Assembly: GCA_938008415.1 (NCBI GenBank)
Contig: CALLKI010000017.1
Span: 1-20,516 of the forward strand
Source: an uncultured Luteimonas sp.
Lineage (GTDB): Bacteria; Pseudomonadota; Gammaproteobacteria; Xanthomonadales; Xanthomonadaceae
Length of the DNA stretch: 20,516 bases
Reading direction: 5' to 3'
Shown piece by piece: positions 16,069 to 20,516 of this stretch (within the stretch, counting starts at the first letter, position 1; each line of letters opens with the position of its first letter). Position numbers and translations under genes: made by a program. The notes under the pieces are model-generated. The model saw nothing but the letters and a program-made list of their open reading frames with translations. It did not search any database and had not been told where the DNA came from.

Positions 16069-17398
16069 CGTCTTGTCCTCCGATCGCCAGTGCCGACAGC
16101 GGCAGGCGGATGGTCACCTCCGCGCCACCCTGCGGCAGGTTGCGTGCGGACAGCCTGCCGCCGAGCGTCCGGGTGACGTTGGCGGACAGGAACAGGCCGA
16201 GCCCGCCGCCGGGACGGCCCTTGCTGGAGTTGTAGGGCGTTCCCAGCCGTTTCAAGACCTCCGGCTCGAAGCCGGGGCCGGCGTCACGTACCTCGACGAC
16301 GAGGTCGCCGGCCTCGCAGCGGGCCACGAGCCCGACATGACCGGGCGAGGCTTCCAGCGCGTTGTCGAGCACGTTGAACACCATCTGGCGCAGGCCGGTG
16401 TCGGCCACGATGCGCGGGTCTTCCCGGCAGAGATTGCGGTATTCGAGCACGTCGCACGCGCGGGAGGTGCGCCAGTCCCCGACCACGGCGTCGAGGAAGG
16501 CATGCAACGTGGTCTCGACCGGGGCATCGCCGCGGGTCTCGCCGGCGGCGAGCAGGATCCGGGTGACGATCGACTTGCAGCGCTGGACCTGGGCCTGCAT
16601 CTCCTCGATGTCGCCGAGCAGTTCCGGGTCGGAGGAGAAGGCGGGCAAACGGCGCCAGTCACCGAGGATCACCGACAGCGTCGCCAGGGGCGTGCCGAGT
16701 TCGTGCGCGGCGCCCGAGGCGAGCAGGCCCATGCGCACCACGTGCTCCTCCTCGATCGCGCGCTGGCGCAGTTCCGCCACCCGCGCGTCGCGTTCGCGCA
16801 GGATCCGGGCGATGCGCGAAATGAACACGACCAGCAGCGCACAGACCAGCACGAAGCAGATCAGCAGGCCCTGCACGTAGTGGTCGGCGATGCCGCGCGA
16901 CAGGTCGACCGGGATGCGTACGGGACCGGGGAGGACCACCAGCAGCGCCACGCACAGGGTCGCGGCCGCGGCCAGCAGCCAGCTTGCGGCAGGCCGGAGC
17001 AGCATCGTGCCGAGGGTGACCTGCAGAACGTACAGGAACACGAACGGGTTGCCGATGCCGCCGCTGAAGTGGAGCTGCGCGGTGAGCGTGGCCACGTCCA
17101 CCAGCAGGGCCAGCAGCAGCGCGCCGTCGCCCACGACGGGGTCGCGACGCAGCCACAGCAGGCTGGCGAGGTTGAACGCGGCCAGTGCCGCCAGCGCCAG
17201 CAGCATCGGCGCCAGCGGCAGGGAGATGCCGAGGACGTGGTGGACGAACAGGATGGCGGCCAGCTGGCCGACCACGGCGATCCAGCGCAGCTGGATCAGC
17301 TGCTGCATGTTGCGCAGACCGGCGCGGGTGTCGGTGGCGCCGGGTTGCTGGCCGGCGCCGGCGATGGATCCGTGCATGCCTGGCAGGTTGGCGTTCAT
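16058..17398 (-). CDS. regB: RegB/PrrB/RoxS-type redox sensor histidine kinase
   Basis: This is a 446-residue inner-membrane kinase. Several N-terminal transmembrane segments fall between about 36 and 195. The quinone-site motif G-G-I-G-N-P-F (113-119) is present. The H-box is A-A-H-E-L-G-T-P-L with H232 as phosphosite. The redox-active Cys position of RegB is kept as C274 in V-Q-R-C-K. The ATP-binding domain has an N-box at N346 (F-N-V-L-D-N-A-L-E-A), D-A-G-P-G-F (372-377) and G-G-G-L-G-L-F-L (397-404). It autophosphorylates according to the ubiquinone/redox state and passes phosphate to RegA. Its first ATG overlaps the stop of the upstream PPC-repeat gene in ATGA, and its end overlaps regA by 11 bp, so the three genes form one translation-coupled unit. 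The N-terminus has about 30 polar residues before helix 1. Confidence 0.94.
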   Translation of the reverse strand: MNANLPGMHGSIAGAGQQPGATDTRAGLRNMQQLIQLRWIAVVGQLAAILFVHHVLGISLPLAPMLLALAALAAFNLASLLWLRRDPVVGDGALLLALLVDVATLTAQLHFSGGIGNPFVFLYVLQVTLGTMLLRPAASWLLAAAATLCVALLVVLPGPVRIPVDLSRGIADHYVQGLLICFVLVCALLVVFISRIARILRERDARVAELRQRAIEEEHVVRMGLLASGAAHELGTPLATLSVILGDWRRLPAFSSDPELLGDIEEMQAQVQRCKSIVTRILLAAGETRGDAPVETTLHAFLDAVVGDWRTSRACDVLEYRNLCREDPRIVADTGLRQMVFNVLDNALEASPGHVGLVARCEAGDLVVEVRDAGPGFEPEVLKRLGTPYNSSKGRPGGGLGLFLSANVTRTLGGRLSARNLPQGGAEVTIRLPLSALAIGGQDDAG

Positions 17399-18762
17399 CG
17401 CCGCAGGCGCACACCCAGTTCGAACAGGCCGCGGCCATGCTCGCCGTATCCGCGGGCGACAATGGTGTAGGTGCCGGGCTCGACGCGCGCCGTGATCCGG
17501 GCGTTGCTGGCGTCGCCCCCGTCGTCGTCCTCGGCCACCAGCCCGTCCTCGCCGTGCAGTTCGAGCACGGCGTCGAAATCGCGGCTGGCAAGCTCGATCA
17601 CCAGCTCGCCAGCCTCCGCGACCGTCAGCTGGTAGCGCCGCGGTTCGCCCTGGTACAGGCCCGTGACCGCAGCTCCGGGCTCGATCGCGCCGCCGTTGCG
17701 CAGGCCGGCCACATCGATCGGTTCCTCCGTGGCCGACAGCCGGAACAGGCCGGAAGCGCCCTCGGCCAGCCCGCGCGCTACCACGACGTAATCGCCCGGG
17801 TCGAGCACGGCCGACAGGCGCGAGTCCGTACCGCTGCCACCGTCGTCGTCCCCGAGCGAGAGGCCGTTGCCGTGCAGTTCGAGCGCGGCGTCGAAATCGT
17901 CGCTCTCCAGGTTGATGGTCACGCGTGCGGTCCGCGCCACGTGCAGGGCGTATTCGCGGCCGCCGCCGGCCAGCGAGCCGGTGACGGGCCTGCCGTCGGC
18001 CGCGAGCGTGCCGCCGTTGCGCAGGCGTACGCCGGCGGGCAGGTTGTCGTCCGAGACGGAAAGCTCGAACAGTCCGTCGCTGCCGTCCACGGACACAGCG
18101 CGCAGCGTATAGGTGCCGGGTTCCAGCACGACCCGCAGGCGCGAGTCGAACCGACCACCGCCGTCGTCGTCCTCGAGCGCGAGTTCTTTGCCCTCGAGTT
18201 GCAGCGAGGGATCGAATTCGGACGAACGCAGGTCGATCGAGTAGTAGCCGGTCCTGTGGATGTCGAGGCGATAGACCCGTGCCTCGCCGCGGAGCAGACC
18301 GGCGATGCTGGCGCCGGGCTGCAGTGGGGCGTTGCCGTCGTGCAGGCGCAGGGCGCGTGTTTGGAGCCGGAACGGACCGAAGGCGCGCCGGTCGGCACCG
18401 CTGACCGCGACCTCATAGCGACCGGTTTCCGGGGACAGCAGCGAGAGTCGCGCGGATGACTCGTTGTCGCCGGAGTCGCAGTCCGTCCGGCTCGGGCCTG
18501 CAACGCGCCCGCCGTCGCGCAGCACCATCAACCGCGTGCATGGCGCGCCGGTGACCTCGATGCCTACCGCCTGTCCGGCCTCGAGCTCGAGCACATAGAC
18601 CACGCTGCGGCTGCCGTCGTTGTAGTTGATGCGGTCGCGCGCGGTGATCTCGCCGTGCACGGCCGTCCCGACCGCGATGGGTGTGGCACCGTCGGCGGTG
18701 GGAAGCGGCTGCCAGGCGGCCAGCAGCGGGAACAGCAGGGCGGGGATCGGGTTTTTCTTCAT
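17395..18762 (-). CDS. Secreted protein of about four tandem PPC-like repeats, coupled to regBA
   Basis: This 455-residue protein has no recognised enzyme domain. An N-terminal signal peptide (about 1-26, ending A-D-G-A) predicts export. The rest is about four beta-sandwich modules resembling pre-peptidase C-terminal (PPC) domains. Modules 2-4 carry a D-D-D-G-G loop at about 198-202, 305-309 and 412-416, a period of roughly 106 residues. Each is followed by a P-G-x-Y segment and a G-L-F-x-L strand, and each is preceded by F-D-x-x-L-x-L. Module 1 is divergent, lacks the D-D-D-G-G loop and holds the only two Cys (75 and 95). The start at 18762 has AGGA 8 bases upstream. The gene lies 101 bp after the LacI gene on the same strand and overlaps regB by 4 bp. 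PPC modules usually accompany secreted peptidases as accessory or binding domains, so a ligand- or protein-binding role in the periplasm or outside is plausible. The link to RegB is inferred from gene order only. Confidence 0.85.
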   Translation of the reverse strand: MKKNPIPALLFPLLAAWQPLPTADGATPIAVGTAVHGEITARDRINYNDGSRSVVYVLELEAGQAVGIEVTGAPCTRLMVLRDGGRVAGPSRTDCDSGDNESSARLSLLSPETGRYEVAVSGADRRAFGPFRLQTRALRLHDGNAPLQPGASIAGLLRGEARVYRLDIHRTGYYSIDLRSSEFDPSLQLEGKELALEDDDGGGRFDSRLRVVLEPGTYTLRAVSVDGSDGLFELSVSDDNLPAGVRLRNGGTLAADGRPVTGSLAGGGREYALHVARTARVTINLESDDFDAALELHGNGLSLGDDDGGSGTDSRLSAVLDPGDYVVVARGLAEGASGLFRLSATEEPIDVAGLRNGGAIEPGAAVTGLYQGEPRRYQLTVAEAGELVIELASRDFDAVLELHGEDGLVAEDDDGGDASNARITARVEPGTYTIVARGYGEHGRGLFELGVRLRR

Positions 18763-18863
18763 CGGGATGGTCCTGGGGTGGGCGGCCGCTGCATCCGCAG
18801 TCGTGGCTGGACGGGTGGGGTCGTGTCATGTCCGCGGAGGCGGGCGCCGCATGGCGCCACCAC

Positions 18864-19892
18864 TCAGGTCGAATCGCGCACGACCAGGCGCGCCGGCAGG
18901 CTGCGGGTCTGTCCCGGCTGGCCGCCGATCATCGCGATCAGGGTTTCCACCAGCAGCGCGCCCGCGGCCTTGGTGTCCTGCTGCACCGTGGTCAGGCCGG
19001 GCGTGGTCATCGCGGCCATCGGGATGTCGTCGAAGCCGGCGACCGCCACGTCCGCGGGCACGCGCAGCCCGCGCCCCGCGAGGGCGTGCATCGCGCCGAT
19101 CGCGATCATGTCGCTGGCCGCGAAGATCGCGTCGAACTCCGCGCCGGCGTCGAGCAGGCGCAGCGCGGCGTCGCGGCCGGATTCCTCGGACGAGATCGCC
19201 TCGACCGTGAGCGCCGGGTCGGCTTCCAGGCCCGCCTCCGCCAGCGCCTGCCGGTAGCCGCGGTGGCGTTCACGGAATTCCGGGTAGCGGTCGGAGGCGT
19301 CGCCGATGAAGGCGACGCGGCGTCGGCCGCGGGAAACGAGGTGGCGGGTGGCCTCCCGGCCGCCCTGGAAGTTGTCGCAGCCGATCGAGATCCCGGGCTG
19401 GCCTGGCAGCGCGGCGCCCCAGCGGACGAAGTGCGTGCCCTGCGCCTCGAGTTGCTCCAGCCGCTTGCGCGACTGCAGGTAGTCGCCGTAGCCCAGCAGG
19501 ATCAGGCCGTCGGCCTTGTGGCTGTCCTCGTAGTCGGCGTGCCAATCGTCCGACAGCTGCTGGAAGGACACCAGCAGGTCGTAGCCGTGGCGGGCGCAGG
19601 CGCGGGTGATCGACCCCAGCATCGAATGGAAGAAGGGGTTGATCATCGAGTCGTCCGGCGCAGGATCCTCGAAGAACAGCAGCGCCAGGGTGCCGGTCCG
19701 CCGCGCGCGCAGGCACGAGGCGCTCTTGTCGACCTTGTAGTTGAGCTGCTCGGCGATGGCGAGGATCCGCCTGCGGGTCTCCTCGCTCACCATCGGGCTC
19801 CCGCGCAGGGCCCGCGAGACCGTCGGCTGCGAAACCCCGGCGAGATACGCGATGTCCAGCGATGTCGGCCTGCCGCGAACGCGCGTGGTCAT
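18864..19892 (-). CDS. LacI-family transcriptional regulator, probable regulator of the alpha-glucan genes
   Basis: This is a 342-residue repressor-type protein. An N-terminal helix-turn-helix (T-S-L-D-I-A-Y-L-A-G-V-S-Q-P-T-V-S-R-A-L, about 10-29) is followed by a hinge with the conserved Leu near 61 and a periplasmic-binding-protein-like sensor domain to the end. The start at 19892 gives the standard LacI N-terminus; the frame continues upstream without family-like sequence. No Shine-Dalgarno is present. A minus-strand CATGAT at 19904-19899 with an extended TGG lies 6 bases before the ATG, so a leaderless message is possible. LacI-family proteins bind even palindromes with a central CG, matching the two sites near the TonB receptor and the divergent sugar genes. 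The gene is 3.3 kb from the nearest sugar gene, with the PPC-regB-regA operon between. A ligand of glucose or maltose type is inferred only. Confidence 0.93.
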   Translation of the reverse strand: MTTRVRGRPTSLDIAYLAGVSQPTVSRALRGSPMVSEETRRRILAIAEQLNYKVDKSASCLRARRTGTLALLFFEDPAPDDSMINPFFHSMLGSITRACARHGYDLLVSFQQLSDDWHADYEDSHKADGLILLGYGDYLQSRKRLEQLEAQGTHFVRWGAALPGQPGISIGCDNFQGGREATRHLVSRGRRRVAFIGDASDRYPEFRERHRGYRQALAEAGLEADPALTVEAISSEESGRDAALRLLDAGAEFDAIFAASDMIAIGAMHALAGRGLRVPADVAVAGFDDIPMAAMTTPGLTTVQQDTKAAGALLVETLIAMIGGQPGQTRSLPARLVVRDST

Positions 19893-19942
19893 GGCGCCAT
19901 CATGCCACGGTCCGGCCGGGAGGGCGCCGGGGGGCGGGTTTC

Positions 19943-19951
19943 GGCTAGAAT
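19943..19951 (+). promoter_or_regulatory. Candidate thrS leader promoter (-10)
   Basis: TAGAAT at 19946-19951 within GGCTAGAAT, the same 9-mer as in the tRNA-Val promoter. A good -35 is not visible. Initiation near 19958 would give a leader of about 190 nt before thrS, or a transcript of about 118 nt ending at the terminator at 20050-20075. Confidence 0.4.
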
Positions 19952-20049
19952 CGCGGCATTGCAGCAACGAACGGGGCGGCCCGCGGAAACGCCGGCCCGC
20001 CGGGACGCGGGCATGGCCCGCCCGGCACCTGACCGCCCGGGCATCCGGC

Positions 20050-20075
20050 AAGGCGTCCTTGCGGCGCCTTTTTTT
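20050..20075 (+). terminator. Intrinsic terminator inside the thrS leader (attenuator or small-RNA end)
   Basis: AAGGCGTC (20050-20057) pairs with GGCGCCTT (20063-20070), including one G-T pair, around a 5-nt loop. A run of seven T follows immediately (20069-20075, two of them in the stem). It points along the + strand, but no + strand gene lies between the LacI gene and thrS. It must therefore end a leader or a small RNA that starts in this gap. Confidence 0.75.
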
Positions 20076-20093
20076 GGTCGCCCGGCCGGCGGC

Positions 20094-20109
20094 GGCATGG
20101 CGCCATGCC
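20094..20109. repeat. 16-bp perfect palindrome 40 bases before thrS
   Basis: GGCATGGCGCCATGCC is a perfect inverted repeat that as RNA forms a 6-bp stem with a GCGC loop. Its core ATGGCGCCAT also occurs at 19891-19900, across the LacI start codon. It could be a translational control hairpin for thrS or a protein site. Confidence 0.45.
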
Positions 20110-20148
20110 CGCTCCCGGCACCCCAGGCCAGATTTTCCGGTTCCCGAC

Positions 20149-20516
20149 ATGATCACGATCACCCTCCCAGACGGCAGCCAGCGCAGTTTCGACCACCCGG
20201 TCACGGTGATGGAGGTGGCGCAGTCCATCGGCCCCGGGCTGGCGAAGGCGACCGTGGCCGGGCAGGTGGACGGCCGGCTGGTGGACGCGTGCGACGTGAT
20301 CGACCATGACGCCACGGTGCGCATCATCACGCCGAAGGACCCGGAGGGTGTCGAGATCATCCGCCACTCCTGCGCGCACCTGGTCGGCCACGCCGTCAAG
20401 CAGCTGTACCCGGACGCGAAGATGGTGATCGGCCCGGTCATCGAGGACGGCTTCTACTACGACATCTGGTACCACCGTCCGTTCACGCCGGAGGACCTGG
20501 CCGCGATCGAGCAGCG
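20149..20516 (+). CDS. thrS: Threonyl-tRNA synthetase (N-terminal part, cut by window edge)
   Basis: The first 122 residues of ThrRS are visible. The N-terminal TGS domain (1 to about 61, M-I-T-I-T-L-P-D-G-S) leads into the editing domain, whose H-x-x-x-H motif is H73 and H77 (R-H-S-C-A-H), the same numbering as E. coli ThrRS. The segment G-P-V-I-E-D-G-F-Y-Y-D (95-105) is also conserved. The enzyme charges tRNA-Thr and clears mischarged Ser. The ATG at 20149 has no Shine-Dalgarno sequence nearby; with a leader of about 190 nt this suggests structural or leader-based control. In related bacteria thrS is usually followed by infC, rpmI and rplT, which would lie beyond this window. Confidence 0.96.
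   Translation, partial: MITITLPDGSQRSFDHPVTVMEVAQSIGPGLAKATVAGQVDGRLVDACDVIDHDATVRIITPKDPEGVEIIRHSCAHLVGHAVKQLYPDAKMVIGPVIEDGFYYDIWYHRPFTPEDLAAIEQ

Noticed and set aside
13375..17591. Long frames antisense or out of frame to the alpha-amylase, regA, regB and the PPC gene
   Set aside because: They show no recognisable motifs and lie wholly within well-supported genes.
17500..18200. Repeat array resembling CRISPR or a minisatellite
   Set aside because: The repeated gtcgtcgtcc segments are codons of the D-D-D-G-G loops about 320 bp apart within one gene.
18843..18858. Terminator after the LacI gene
   Set aside because: GGCGCC arms form a short hairpin but no T-run follows on the minus strand.
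20013..20148. Threonine leader peptide for thrS attenuation
   Set aside because: The frame from the leader ATG has no Thr codons and does not stop before thrS. Upstream, in-frame TTG-start versions hold only two Thr codons that are not clustered.

Overview
The window looks like a chromosomal segment of a high-GC gammaproteobacterium of the Xanthomonadaceae/Lysobacteraceae type (Xanthomonas, Lysobacter, Luteimonas, Pseudoxanthomonas and relatives). Supporting signs are the uniformly GC-rich coding, a pilX-pilY1-pilE minor-pilin cluster, a TIGR01782-type TonB-dependent receptor with a sugar-use locus, and RegB/RegA two-component genes close to thrS. This placement is an inference from gene content; no database was consulted.

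Left part (1-4763): the last codons of pilX, then pilY1 and pilE in tight succession on the + strand form the 3' end of a type IV pilus minor-pilin operon. A tRNA-Asn(GUU) gene with its own promoter and intrinsic terminator follows. A lone FimT/GspH-type pseudopilin gene lies on the opposite strand.

Middle (4764-7384): uvrB (+), then a tRNA-Val(GAC) gene (-) with promoter and terminator, and a tandem-hairpin terminator for the next gene.

Sugar block (7385-15531): a TonB-dependent receptor (-), a cytoplasmic GH13 alpha-glucosidase (-), and a divergent MFS sugar transporter plus GH13 alpha-amylase lipoprotein pair (+, 4-bp overlap). Read together, this is a self-contained alpha-glucan/maltodextrin route: outer-membrane uptake, periplasmic trimming, proton-driven inner-membrane uptake and cytoplasmic hydrolysis. 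Two copies of a LacI-type operator candidate share a 16-nt identity. One lies upstream of the receptor and one in the divergent glucosidase/transporter gap, so all four genes could be covered by one regulator. A LacI-family gene at 18864-19892 is the best candidate for that regulator.

Right part (15532-20516): a three-gene minus-strand operon (secreted protein of about four PPC-like repeats, then RegB-type histidine kinase, then RegA-type response regulator) is joined by 4-bp and 11-bp overlaps. It sits between the sugar genes and the LacI gene. The regA stop codon directly abuts the alpha-amylase stop codon from the other strand. After the LacI gene comes a long thrS leader with an intrinsic terminator inside it, then the start of thrS, which runs off the window.

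The two most interesting points are the translationally coupled PPC-repeat protein/RegB/RegA operon, which suggests an extracytoplasmic partner for a redox sensor kinase, and the thrS leader, which holds a strong terminator and no recognisable threonine leader peptide.
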